Source: Gillisella vitis (GTDB lineage Bacteria; Pseudomonadota; Alphaproteobacteria; Rhizobiales; Rhizobiaceae). Taken from it: 64,000 nucleotides of DNA. The number at the start of each line of letters is the position of its first letter. Position 1 is the first letter of the stretch. Of this stretch, positions 34,436 through 42,564 are shown piece by piece. Under the pieces are notes generated by a model that searched no databases, was not told where the DNA came from, and saw only the letters and a program-made list of their open reading frames with translations. The translations under genes were made by a program, and so were the position numbers. The DNA is taken from the NCBI RefSeq assembly GCF_014204625.1, contig NZ_JACHLU010000004.1, forward strand, positions 124,001 to 188,000, given 5' to 3'.

Positions 34436-36724
34436 ATGAACGCAAGGATAGAGCAAACCCGATTTCGGGTAGAGGGCATGGATTGCGCCTCCTGTGCCAT
34501 GAAAATTGATCGGGCCGTGCGGCGGCTGGATGGTGTTGAGGATGTGACTGTTTCCGTTGCGGCAAGCACGATGACCGTGCACCATGGTGAAACCGCTGAC
34601 ATCGTGGACACCGTGCAAAGGCAAGTCAAAAGCCTTGGATATGGTGCAGCTGTCTTATCGGCAAAAGACAAGTCCGCCGCACCCATCACGGTGTCTGTCT
34701 GCTGCTCCGGTGATCATGACCATCACCATCACGATCACAACCACGATCACAACCACCATCATAATCACACAGCGCATAATCATCGATCTGTGGCAACGCT
34801 CAAAGGCGTTGACAACGACAAGGCTGAGGCCGGGTTGCATCACCATGACCATCATCACAGTGAGGTGAATGGTCCGTGGTGGAAAAATTCCAAGGCGCGG
34901 CTGACACTCTATACGCTCATCGCACTGACGCTTGCTTATGGCACGGCCCATTTTATCCCCGCCTATCAGGGTTGGGTTTTTGCCGTAGCCCTGCTCGTTG
35001 GCCTTGTTCCGATTGCCAGGCGGGCGTTGATGGCGGCGCGTTACGGTACCGTGTTTTCCATTGAAATGCTGATGACCATTGCAGCCATTGGTGCGGTTGT
35101 GATTGGCGCACAGGAAGAGGCCGCCGCCGTTGTGCTGCTGTTTTTGATTGGGGAGTTGCTGGAAGGCGTGGCTGCCACCAAGGCCCGTGCCAGCATCCAG
35201 TCGCTGGCCGCGCTGGTTCCCAAAACGGCCTTGCGTGAAGATGCAGCCTCAACCCGCGAAGTGCCTGCCGATACACTGGTGATCGGCGATGTTATTCTGG
35301 TGCGTCCCGGTGATCGCATTCCCGCCGATGGTGTGATTCTGTCGGGTGAGAGCGCCATTGATGAAGCCCCGGTGACGGGTGAAAGCGTGCCGGTTCGCAA
35401 AGGTCCGGGCGGGCTGGTTTTTGCTGGTACAGTCAATGCTGATGCAGCACTCCGCATTCAGGTCTCGGCAACAGCACAGGATAACACCATTGCCCGCATC
35501 ATTCGGCTGGTGGAGGAAGCGCAGGAAAGCAAAGCCCCAACCGAGCGTTTCATTGATCGCTTTTCCAGCTATTATACGCCGTGTGTGGTGCTGGTTGCGG
35601 CTCTCACCGCTGTGGTGCCGCCTTTGCTGGCAGGTGCCGAATGGGCGGAATGGATCTACAAGGGCCTTGCCATCCTGCTGATCGGCTGCCCCTGCGCTTT
35701 GGTGATTTCCACGCCAGCCGCCATTGCCGCTTCGCTCTCAGCTGGTGCCCGGCGTGGACTGTTGCTCAAGGGTGGTGCCGTTCTGGAGCGCCTTGGCAAG
35801 ATCAACACCGTCTGCTTTGACAAGACCGGCACGCTGACGGAGGGCAGGCCGGTGGTGACGGATGTTGTCGCTTTTTCGATGGACGCATCCGAAGTACTGC
35901 GCCTTGCGGCCGCGCTGGAGGCAAATTCCAGCCATCCTCTGGCAAAAGCCATTCTGGCTCGTGCTGCGGCTGATAAGGTTCGCATTGCCCGCACATCAGA
36001 TGCCAGCGCCATTGGCGGCAAGGGCGTGCGTGGCGAGGTTGAGGGAATGGCCCTGTTTTTGGGGTCGCCAAATGCGGCTCAGGAGCAGGCCGGTTTGAAT
36101 GATGCACAGAATGCGGCAATTGCAGCATTGCATGATCAAGGCAAGACGGTTTCTGTGCTGCTGATCAATGGTGTGGTGGCCGGGGCGCTTGCCATGCGCG
36201 ACGAGCCAAGGGCCGATGCTTTGGCCGGGCTTCAGACCCTGAAAAACATGGGCGTTGAGGCCTTGATGCTGACCGGCGATAACCATCGTACGGCGCAGGC
36301 CATTGGCGCTGATCTTGGCATAGACGTGCGGGCGGAGCTGTTGCCACAGGACAAGCAGCGGATTGTGCAGGAATTGCAGGGCAGGGGCCGGATTGTTGCC
36401 AAGATTGGCGATGGAATCAATGATGCACCGGCCTTGGCGGCTGCCGATATTGGCATTGCCATGGGTGGTGGCACCGATGTGGCGCTGGAAACAGCCGATG
36501 CCGCCATTCTGCATGGGCGCGTGTCGGATGTGGCAGAGATGATTGTGCTGTCCAGACGCACCATGCGCAATATTGTCCAGAATATCACGATTGCCCTTGG
36601 CTTGAAGGGCGTGTTTCTGGTGACGACAATTCTGGGCATGACAGGGCTATGGCCCGCCATTTTGGCCGATACCGGCGCGACTGTGCTGGTGACGCTCAAT
36701 GCGCTGAGATTGTTGCGCGTGTAA
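34436..36724 (+). CDS. zntA: P1B-type heavy-metal ATPase (Zn/Cd/Pb exporter)
   Basis: A 762-residue ATPase that pumps Zn(II), Cd(II) or Pb(II) out of the cytoplasm. The N-terminal HMA domain has GMDCASC (Cys17, Cys20). A His/Asp-rich linker follows (about residues 90-141, with more than 20 histidines), then the membrane and ATPase core. TGES is in the actuator domain, CPCALVIST in the metal-binding helix, DKTGTLTEG holds the phosphorylated Asp, and GDGINDAPALAAADIG closes the P domain. The last helices carry the P1B-2 signature (NITIALGLKG ... ADTGATVLVTLNALRLL), pointing to Zn/Cd/Pb rather than Cu. The ATG at 34436 follows GGAAAGGA. It is probably a single-gene operon behind a MerR-type promoter. 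Confidence 0.95.
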   Translation: MNARIEQTRFRVEGMDCASCAMKIDRAVRRLDGVEDVTVSVAASTMTVHHGETADIVDTVQRQVKSLGYGAAVLSAKDKSAAPITVSVCCSGDHDHHHHDHNHDHNHHHNHTAHNHRSVATLKGVDNDKAEAGLHHHDHHHSEVNGPWWKNSKARLTLYTLIALTLAYGTAHFIPAYQGWVFAVALLVGLVPIARRALMAARYGTVFSIEMLMTIAAIGAVVIGAQEEAAAVVLLFLIGELLEGVAATKARASIQSLAALVPKTALREDAASTREVPADTLVIGDVILVRPGDRIPADGVILSGESAIDEAPVTGESVPVRKGPGGLVFAGTVNADAALRIQVSATAQDNTIARIIRLVEEAQESKAPTERFIDRFSSYYTPCVVLVAALTAVVPPLLAGAEWAEWIYKGLAILLIGCPCALVISTPAAIAASLSAGARRGLLLKGGAVLERLGKINTVCFDKTGTLTEGRPVVTDVVAFSMDASEVLRLAAALEANSSHPLAKAILARAAADKVRIARTSDASAIGGKGVRGEVEGMALFLGSPNAAQEQAGLNDAQNAAIAALHDQGKTVSVLLINGVVAGALAMRDEPRADALAGLQTLKNMGVEALMLTGDNHRTAQAIGADLGIDVRAELLPQDKQRIVQELQGRGRIVAKIGDGINDAPALAAADIGIAMGGGTDVALETADAAILHGRVSDVAEMIVLSRRTMRNIVQNITIALGLKGVFLVTTILGMTGLWPAILADTGATVLVTLNALRLLRV

Positions 36725-36727
36725 GCA

Positions 36728-36753
36728 AAAGCCGCCCTTTAAAGGGCGGCTTT
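36728..36753. terminator. Bidirectional intrinsic terminator
   Basis: A perfect AAAGCCGCCCTTT/AAAGGGCGGCTTT inverted repeat with A and T runs on both sides serves the ATPase gene from the left and the sugar transporter from the right. Confidence 0.85.
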
Positions 36754-36769
36754 CTTATCCAGCCAAATC

Positions 36770-38047
36770 TTATGCCGCAGGCTTGGAGCCGATAACGCCA
36801 TAGTAGGCGATATAGACATAGCAGGCGATGGGCATGAGGAAGGCCATCTGGATGCCGATTGTGTCGGCAAGGCCACCTTGCACCAGTGGCAGCAAGGCAC
36901 CGCCAACAATGGCGAGGCACAGGATGCCAGAACCCTGGCTGGTGTGGCGACCAAGCCCTTTCAGCGCCAGACTGAAAATGGTGGGGAACATGATGGAGTT
37001 GAAGAAGCCAATGGCCAAAACGCACCACATTGCAACATGGCCGGTTGTCAGCACGGTCACCAGCAGCAGAATGGCTGCAACCGTTGCATTGGTGGTCAGT
37101 GTTTTGCCCGCATCCACATAGCGCATCACCACCGAGCCGATGAAGCGGCCAACCATGGCCCCGCCCCAGAAATAGGAGACGTAATGGGCGGCTGTCTGCT
37201 CTGGCAAGCCGGCAATTGACGGCTCGGCCATGAAGTTGACGAGGAAGCTGCCGATACTGACTTCAGCACCGACATAGACGAAAATGCCAACAGCGCCGAG
37301 CACGAGATGGCGATAGCTCCAGGCCGAACCTGATTCTGCGCCGGTGCTTTCGACTTCGTCTTCCTCAACCGTTGGCAGCTTGAGCGCTGCAAAAATGGCG
37401 GCGAGAACCAGAAATGCGCCAGCCAGCAACAGATAAGGAAACTTCACTGCGGCGGCTTCGGCCATATGCAGCGCATCAATCTGCTCAGGGGTCGGGTTTG
37501 ACACGGCAGCAGTTGCCGAAGACAAAATCAGGAACGCACCGAAAATCGGAGCAATTGTTGTTCCCAGCGAGTTGAAAGCCTGTGTCAGTGTCAGACGGCT
37601 GGACGCGGTCTCCGGCTTGCCCAGCACGGTCACATAAGGGTTTGCGGCCACCTGAAGAATGGTGACACCAGAGGCCAGCACAAAAAGCGCACCGAGAAAC
37701 AGACCATAGATCCGCAGGCTTGCGGCAGGAATGAACAGGCCGCAGCCGATTGCCGAAATCAGCAGGCCAACGACGATGCCCCATTTGTAGCTGATGCGCT
37801 TGACCAGCGCGCCAGCAGGCAGCGACACAATGAAATACGCCCCAAAGAAGCACAGCTGAATCAGCATGGTCTGGGTGTAGTTCAATTGAAAGACATTCTT
37901 CAGATGGGGAATGAGAATATCATTGAGGCAGGTGATAAAGCCCCAGAGGAAAAACAGAGAGGTGAGGGCGATCAGCGGTCCGGTGTAGGAGCGGCCTGCT
38001 GTGCCCGCGTGTGCGCCAGAGCGCCCGGATGTTTGTATTCCAGCCAT
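36770..38047 (-). CDS. Sugar MFS transporter (FucP/GluP family)
   Basis: A 425-residue major facilitator with about 12 hydrophobic segments, of the FucP family that imports L-fucose, glucose or galactose with protons. Diagnostic segments are [24 protein letters not shown] in the first helix, with the conserved Asn-Asp pair, [25 protein letters not shown] after helix 2, and the [10 protein letters not shown] motif near residue 135. The start at 38047 ([10 protein letters not shown]) is preferred because the longer frame adds a polar Cys-rich extension. Rhizobial and Brucella members are usually called glucose/galactose transporters; the sugar is not certain. No sugar-catabolic genes lie next to it. 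Confidence 0.88.
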   Translation of the reverse strand: MAGIQTSGRSGAHAGTAGRSYTGPLIALTSLFFLWGFITCLNDILIPHLKNVFQLNYTQTMLIQLCFFGAYFIVSLPAGALVKRISYKWGIVVGLLISAIGCGLFIPAASLRIYGLFLGALFVLASGVTILQVAANPYVTVLGKPETASSRLTLTQAFNSLGTTIAPIFGAFLILSSATAAVSNPTPEQIDALHMAEAAAVKFPYLLLAGAFLVLAAIFAALKLPTVEEDEVESTGAESGSAWSYRHLVLGAVGIFVYVGAEVSIGSFLVNFMAEPSIAGLPEQTAAHYVSYFWGGAMVGRFIGSVVMRYVDAGKTLTTNATVAAILLLVTVLTTGHVAMWCVLAIGFFNSIMFPTIFSLALKGLGRHTSQGSGILCLAIVGGALLPLVQGGLADTIGIQMAFLMPIACYVYIAYYGVIGSKPAA

Positions 38048-38547
38048 TTTTTTATTCTTTTTTCTTGATGTCGCACAGCAATTAAGCTGCGGCGGCATGA
38101 TTAATAAACTGGCCCGCAGTGAAGCCATGCCTGTCTTAACAGGTCCAATGGCCTATCCTTTGATGCCAAAATGGGCTCAATGCGTCGAATCGGTTTGGCT
38201 TTTGGCCCGATTTCCAATGGCGACGGCATTTTTGCATACCCCTTCAAAGCGGAATATTCTGAAGGAGAATTATGCAGCATATTCACAGTGTTGCGGTGAC
38301 TTCTCGTGCTCCATGCAGGCTCACGTCACCATAACGCGCCAGCAAACCATTTGGGAGGAATGTGTTGCTGGCGGGATTGAGCCTATCTTTTTACCCGCGG
38401 AGGCTCAAGCGCTGCCATTGTTTAGTCTGTGCATTTTCATAGACGTCATGGTTTTGACAAGAATGTTCACTGTGTTGCTGTTATCAAAAAAACACCCGAC
38501 GATTGCATCATGCATTCGTCGGGTGACACGTCATGGAAAAGATTTTG
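38048..38547. other. Divergent promoter region between sugar transporter and beta-lactamase
   Basis: About 500 bp without a believable gene. One long plus-strand open frame crosses it (38001-38642) but overlaps both flanking genes out of frame and has no family features. Near the right end is the strong hairpin annotated at 38486-38525. Promoters for both flanking genes must lie here; I cannot fix them. Confidence 0.5.
38486..38525 (-). terminator. Strong hairpin just before the beta-lactamase gene
   Basis: A perfect 10-bp stem, CACCCGACGA (38493-38502) with TCGTCGGGTG (38516-38525), has a 13-base loop. Read on the minus strand it is followed by seven Ts, so it looks like a terminator in that direction, though no minus-strand gene reads into it. 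Read on the plus strand it lies 22 bases before the beta-lactamase ATG and could shape its mRNA leader. Confidence 0.5.
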
Positions 38548-39366
38548 ATGAAAAACGCTACAACTCTTGTTGTCTGTCTCACTACCCTGATTTTTTGCTC
38601 ATCAAACGCACAAGCGAAAACCGTTTGTACTGTGATGGCTGATAGTGCAACCCCAACGAGATTGAATATGCAGGGAGATTGCAACAGGAGAGTGACACCA
38701 GCGTCAACTTTTAAAATTGCACTGGCGGTTCTCGGCTTTGATTCAGGTGTTTTGAAAGACGCCCATACTCCCGTGCTTGCCTTTCACGAGGGATACCCGG
38801 ATTGGGGCGGAGACAACTGGAAGCAGCCAACAGACCCCACGCGCTGGCTCAAATATTCGGTTGTCTGGTATTCGCAGCAGATGACCCGGCAATTGGGTGC
38901 GGAAAAATTTGCCGATGATGTCAAGCGCCTTGGTTATGGCAACGCTGATGTCTCTGGTGATCCGGGAAAGGCCAATGGCCTTGAGCGTGCCTGGATTGCC
39001 TCATCGCTGAAGATTTCTCCGGTTGAGCAGGTTGGCTTTGTGACCAGGCTGCTGAACGGCACATTGCCAGTGTCCAGACAGGCCATGGAAAATACAATCG
39101 CCATTGTGGAAACGCTTGACGAAAAGCCCAATGGCTGGACCATTCACGGCAAGACCGGAGCAGCGTATCCGCGTAACGCGGATGGTTCGTTTGATCGCGC
39201 GAAATCATGGGGCTGGTATGTGGGCTGGGCGGAAAAAAATGGCCGCCGTATTGTGTTTGCGCGCCTTATTCAGGATGAAAAAATTGAAACAACAACGGCA
39301 GGCGTTCGTGCCCGCCAATCGCTTCTCAAAGACATGCCTGAGCTTTTAAAAGAGCAGCGGTATTGA
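38548..39366 (+). CDS. Class D (OXA-type) beta-lactamase
   Basis: A 272-residue periplasmic serine beta-lactamase of class D. A signal peptide (residues 1-23, ending AQA) is followed by the class D active-site set: STFK (Ser53, Lys56), a KYSVVWYSQQ segment with the SxV motif and the WxxQ region, YGN near residue 134, and HGKTGAAYP holding KTG (about residue 210). A terminal WGWYVGW strand follows. The ATG at 38548 follows GGAAAAG; an ATG at 38533 would add five residues. It is divergent from the sugar transporter and upstream of tRNA-Leu. No regulator or mobile element flanks it, so it looks like a resident chromosomal gene. Spectrum cannot be read from sequence. Confidence 0.93.
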   Translation: MKNATTLVVCLTTLIFCSSNAQAKTVCTVMADSATPTRLNMQGDCNRRVTPASTFKIALAVLGFDSGVLKDAHTPVLAFHEGYPDWGGDNWKQPTDPTRWLKYSVVWYSQQMTRQLGAEKFADDVKRLGYGNADVSGDPGKANGLERAWIASSLKISPVEQVGFVTRLLNGTLPVSRQAMENTIAIVETLDEKPNGWTIHGKTGAAYPRNADGSFDRAKSWGWYVGWAEKNGRRIVFARLIQDEKIETTTAGVRARQSLLKDMPELLKEQRY

Positions 39367-39458
39367 GGTACTTTCTATCCGGGTTTTCATCCCGCGCCTT
39401 CTCCTGATACACTTATATGATGCGTTGTTCTGCGTATCTGGTATATTTCTCAGAGATT

Positions 39459-39543
39459 TGGTGCGGACGACGGGGGTCGAACCCGTACAGATTGCTCCGA
39501 GGGATTTTAAGTCCCTTGCGTCTACCAGTTTCGCCACGTCCGC
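39459..39543 (-). tRNA. tRNA-Leu (TAA)
   Basis: On the minus strand the acceptor stem GCGGACG pairs with CGTCCGC. The D arm GTGGCGAAACTGGTAGACGC, the anticodon loop CTTAAAA with anticodon TAA (39507-39509), a long class II variable arm and the T-loop GGGTTCGACCCCC are all seen. CCA is encoded at 39459-39461. Confidence 0.97.
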
Positions 39544-39711
39544 AATGAGCCATTCCCTTAGCTGAGGTTTTTTGATTTGGGAAGTAAGGCATTGCGTCTT
39601 TTTTGGTGTGGAAAATTCTGGTGCGGGTCGAACAACAGGAATTGTCAGACGGCTGCATCTGTCTGATGCCGCCAGCCTTGAAATGAACGCAGGCTGCGCT
39701 AAACATGCACA

Positions 39712-39814
39712 AGAGTTTGTCAGGAAACAGTGGAACCCGGTTTTCCTGACACGACAAACGCAAACAACGAAATTGAGAGTCTGCCAGGTTCAATCTGCAC
39801 CTGACAGACTCTCG
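39712..39814 (-). repeat. Dispersed repeat family B, copy 2
   Basis: The reverse complement of this 103-bp block aligns end to end, without gaps, with 316-418. The stem GAGAGTCTGTC/GGCAGACTCTC keeps pairing through a G-U. It lies between tRNA-Leu and the next gene. Confidence 0.8.
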
Positions 39815-39846
39815 TGATATTCATCCATGTCAGAAAGCTGCCAGCC

Positions 39847-40611
39847 ATGTCTCAGACCAAGATTGTTACCGCCGCCATGCTTGCCATTGGGGATGAGCTG
39901 CTGTCTGGCCGTACGAAAGATAAAAACATTGGTCATCTGGCCGATGTGATGACGCTGGCGGCAATTGATCTGAAAGAGGTGCGTATCGTTGCCGATGAGG
40001 AAGAGGCGATTGTCGAGGCGCTGAACGCTCTTCGCAGCCGTTATACCTATGTCTTTACCTCGGGTGGCATTGGCCCCACACATGATGACATCACCGCCGA
40101 TGCGGTCTCAAAGGCCTTCGGGCTGCCGTGCGTTTACGATGAAAAGGCCATGGTTCTGATGGCCGACATGTATGCGAAACGGGGTCTTGAATTCACCGCA
40201 GCGCGCCAACGCATGGCCCGGATGCCGCAAGGAGCCGAGCATATTCCCAATGCCGTTTCAACCGCACCCGGCTTCAAGGTGGAGAATGTCTATGTGATGG
40301 CAGGTGTACCACAAGTGTTTCAGGCCATGCTGGAAGAGGTTGCCAAGACCTTGACAGGCGGCGTGCATATCCTGTCACGGGCCATTCCATGTCCTTATGG
40401 CGAAGGCGAAATCGGCACAGCCCTTGCCGCTGTTCAAAAGGCCCATCCGGACACCAGCATCGGCTCTTATCCGCGTTATGATGGCTTGAAGGGTTTTCAT
40501 ACCGAGCTTGTTGTGCGCGCCCGCGCCGAAGATGTGCTGAATGCAGCCGTTCTTGCGGTGGAGGAGATGATTGCCGGCATCACGCCATCAAGAACCATTC
40601 TTGAAGCCTGA
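39847..40611 (+). CDS. Molybdopterin-binding-domain protein (CinA N-terminal-like)
   Basis: A 254-residue protein of the MoaB/CinA N-terminal (MoCF_biosynth) family. The fold's signature is visible: AAMLAIGDELLSGRTKDKN (about residues 8-26), TYVFTSGGIGPTHDDITADAVSKAFG (about 70-95), and PGFKVENVYVMAGVPQVFQAMLEE (about 138-160). It lacks the C-terminal CinA deamidase domain, so it is the short stand-alone form often annotated as competence/damage-inducible CinA-like. Real substrate unknown; a role in nucleotide or NAD repair is possible by family. The ATG at 39847 gives MSQTKIVTAAMLAIG. A universal stress protein gene follows about 100 bp later on the same strand. Confidence 0.85.
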   Translation: MSQTKIVTAAMLAIGDELLSGRTKDKNIGHLADVMTLAAIDLKEVRIVADEEEAIVEALNALRSRYTYVFTSGGIGPTHDDITADAVSKAFGLPCVYDEKAMVLMADMYAKRGLEFTAARQRMARMPQGAEHIPNAVSTAPGFKVENVYVMAGVPQVFQAMLEEVAKTLTGGVHILSRAIPCPYGEGEIGTALAAVQKAHPDTSIGSYPRYDGLKGFHTELVVRARAEDVLNAAVLAVEEMIAGITPSRTILEA

Positions 40612-40708
40612 GCATGAATTGCCGTTGATTGACCGAAATCAAGGAACAGAGTTTGTTTCGGGGCATTCTGTCAACGGCGGGTCGAGACATGCCGCCAGGG
40701 AGATGACG

Positions 40709-41548
40709 ATGAGCTATAAAACAATTCTCAGCGTGCTGGACAGCCAAAAGACCGCGCAGCAGATTTCGGATTTTTCACTTGCCCTTGCTGGACAGTTTGA
40801 ATCGCATGTTATTGGCCTGCATTGCGAAGTGGTGGCGGGAATTCCAATGATGGCCCCCATGGAGATGCCTGATCCCGTCGCGGTTCAGGCCATGCAGGAT
40901 CTGGCTGAAAAAGAGACCGCAAAAATCGCAGAGATTTTCTCGAACGCCAGCCAGCGTGAGGGTGTGTCGACCGAATGGCGAGCGGTGACAACATCGGTCG
41001 GCTCTTCCGATTTTCTGATTGATAGCGGTCGTTGCGCCGACCTTCTGGTGGTGGCGCAAGGCGAAAATGGCTTCTTGTCCGAGGGGCGCAGCGAGATGGA
41101 GACGGCCCTGTTTGAAAGCGGCAGGCCGGTTTTGCTTGTGCCCTATATCTTGAAAAATCCAAAGCCGATCAAGCGCGTGCTGATTGCCTGGAATGGCTCA
41201 CGCGAGGCATCACGTGCTGCTTTTGATGCTCTGCCATTTCTGAAGCAGGCGGAATCCGTTGAAATCTTTACCGTGCTGGAGGGTGCCGACAACAGGTCAT
41301 CAACAGAAATGACTGGCGCGGAAATTGCGACAGCGCTTGCCCGCCACGGAATAAATGTCACCGTCACGCAGCAGGAAAAGGCCAACCTTGGGCCAGCCTA
41401 TCATATTGAAAACCGGCTGGCGGATGCGGAAATCGACCTGCTGGTCATGGGTGCCTATTCGCATAAACGTTGGTGGGAGGTGCTGTTTGGCGGCGTTACC
41501 CGTACCGTGCTGGATTCCATGACAGCGTTGACGCTTTTGTCACGGTAG
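40709..41548 (+). CDS. Tandem-domain universal stress protein
   Basis: A 279-residue cytoplasmic protein with two UspA-like folds. The first domain (about residues 1-140) starts YKTILSVLDSQKTAQQI. The second (about 150-279) starts KRVLIAWNGSREASRAAFDALPFLKQAE and ends with LLVMGAYSHKRWWEVLFGGVTRTVL, close to the G-2x-G-9x-G(S/T) ATP-binding loop of UspFG-type proteins. Such proteins respond to starvation and oxidative stress. The ATG at 40709 is 6 bases after AGGGAG; the ATG at 40703 is too close to that site. Confidence 0.9.
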   Translation: MSYKTILSVLDSQKTAQQISDFSLALAGQFESHVIGLHCEVVAGIPMMAPMEMPDPVAVQAMQDLAEKETAKIAEIFSNASQREGVSTEWRAVTTSVGSSDFLIDSGRCADLLVVAQGENGFLSEGRSEMETALFESGRPVLLVPYILKNPKPIKRVLIAWNGSREASRAAFDALPFLKQAESVEIFTVLEGADNRSSTEMTGAEIATALARHGINVTVTQQEKANLGPAYHIENRLADAEIDLLVMGAYSHKRWWEVLFGGVTRTVLDSMTALTLLSR

Positions 41549-41898
41549 GAACTGTCAGAAAAAGGGGCTGGCTTTACACTTGCACTCGAGACCGAAAAAA
41601 CGCTAATAGCAACGGCCAAAGACACGTGCATCGATTGAAACAAAGGTGACAATCGAGTTTGGGATAATCGATGCATAAACAAAACTGGTGCCCGATAGCA
41701 TAAGCAAAGCGATTGCGTCAGCACCAGGCCCTTGCGGGTGGTATCAGATCGTGTGGTTATGGCTGCGGGATCGCTTTTTGGCTTTCCAGTAAAGCAGTGT
41801 GGGTTTGGATAAACGCACACTGGCATCAGGGTATGCTCTCAGGGCTTCGCAAGGACGTTTGTGTCATCACCTGTGTTTGATGTTTGCGGAGCCTAAGC
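41549..41898. other. Intergenic gap before gpt with no gene seen
   Basis: About 350 bp. I find no tRNA, no convincing open frame with a ribosome-binding site and no strong terminator. A GCGGAG site at its right end serves gpt. Confidence 0.5.
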
Positions 41899-42396
41899 AT
41901 GTCTCTACCCGATAAAGCCTTTCCCGTTTCATGGGATCAATTTCACCGCGATGCGCGTGCTCTGGCCTGGCGACTGGCTGGTCTTGGCCAGGATTTTCGC
42001 GCCATCATCTGCATTACCCGCGGCGGTCTTGTGCCTGCGGCCATCATCTCGCGTGAGTTGAACATCCGCTTGATTGAAACCGTCTGCGTTGCCTCCTATC
42101 ACGACTATCTGAATCAGGGCGATTTCCAGATTCTCAAAGGCATCACACCTGAGTTGATGGTGGATGGCGGGCAGGGGGTTCTGGTGCTCGACGATCTGAC
42201 CGACACCGGCAAAACGGCGCTCGAAGTGCGTAGCCTGATGCCAAAGGCACATTTTGCCTGTGTTTATGCCAAGCCCAAAGGCGTGCCAACCGTGGATACG
42301 TTTGTGACCGAGGTCAGCCAGGATACCTGGATTTACTTCCCCTGGGATCTCGGCTTCACCTATCAGGAGCCGATTGCCAAAGGCTCAAAAGGATAA
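41899..42396 (+). CDS. gpt: Xanthine phosphoribosyltransferase
   Basis: A 165-residue purine salvage enzyme that joins xanthine (or guanine) to PRPP. The PRPP-binding motif is [14 protein letters not shown] (about residues 92-105), and the N-terminal [22 protein letters not shown] carries the flexible-loop arginine region of the Gpt branch. The end, [10 protein letters not shown], is typical. The ATG at 41899 follows GCGGAG. It stands alone, closed by a strong terminator. Confidence 0.93.
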   Translation: MSLPDKAFPVSWDQFHRDARALAWRLAGLGQDFRAIICITRGGLVPAAIISRELNIRLIETVCVASYHDYLNQGDFQILKGITPELMVDGGQGVLVLDDLTDTGKTALEVRSLMPKAHFACVYAKPKGVPTVDTFVTEVSQDTWIYFPWDLGFTYQEPIAKGSKG

Positions 42397-42403
42397 GGTC
42401 TCA

Positions 42404-42437
42404 CAAAAAAAGCGCCGGTTTTATCCGGCGCTTTTTT
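42404..42437 (+). terminator. Intrinsic terminator of gpt
   Basis: AAAAAAAGCGCCGG (42405-42418) pairs with CCGGCGCTTTTTT (42425-42437) around TTTTAT. Confidence 0.93.
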
Positions 42438-42452
42438 GTAGGGTTTTCCGAA

Positions 42453-42523
42453 AGCATGTCGCGTTTTATTGTCCTCAATAAAACGATAACGTCCATGCGA
42501 AAAAGAAAGAGCTAAAGCCTGTC
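42453..42523 (-). repeat. Dispersed repeat family A, copy 2
   Basis: The reverse complement matches 6164-6234 at 70 of 71 positions. Its outer hairpin is longer here: the GCCTGTCGCAGTGAAT arm ending near 42532 pairs with ATTCACTGCGACAGGC ending at 42551. That palindrome may also terminate the chemoreceptor gene that ends at 42565 on the minus strand. Confidence 0.85.
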
Positions 42524-42564
42524 GCAGTGAATCCTATTCACTGCGACAGGCTTTAGGTACGTTC

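Noticed and set aside
34710..34860. Short CAC/CAT tandem repeats as a possible CRISPR or microsatellite
   Set aside because: They encode the His-rich linker of the metal ATPase in frame. The similar stretches at 62030-62110 and 63380-63500 encode His-rich parts of ZnuA and ZnuC.
38001..38642. A 213-codon plus-strand open frame spanning the sugar-transporter/beta-lactamase gap
   Set aside because: It overlaps both flanking genes out of frame, has no ribosome-binding site, and its product is Cys-rich and shows no family pattern.
38486..39543. Genomic island integrated at tRNA-Leu carrying the beta-lactamase
   Set aside because: No integrase, no direct repeat of the tRNA 3' end, and the tRNA 3' end faces the lactamase gene without any attachment-site copy seen.
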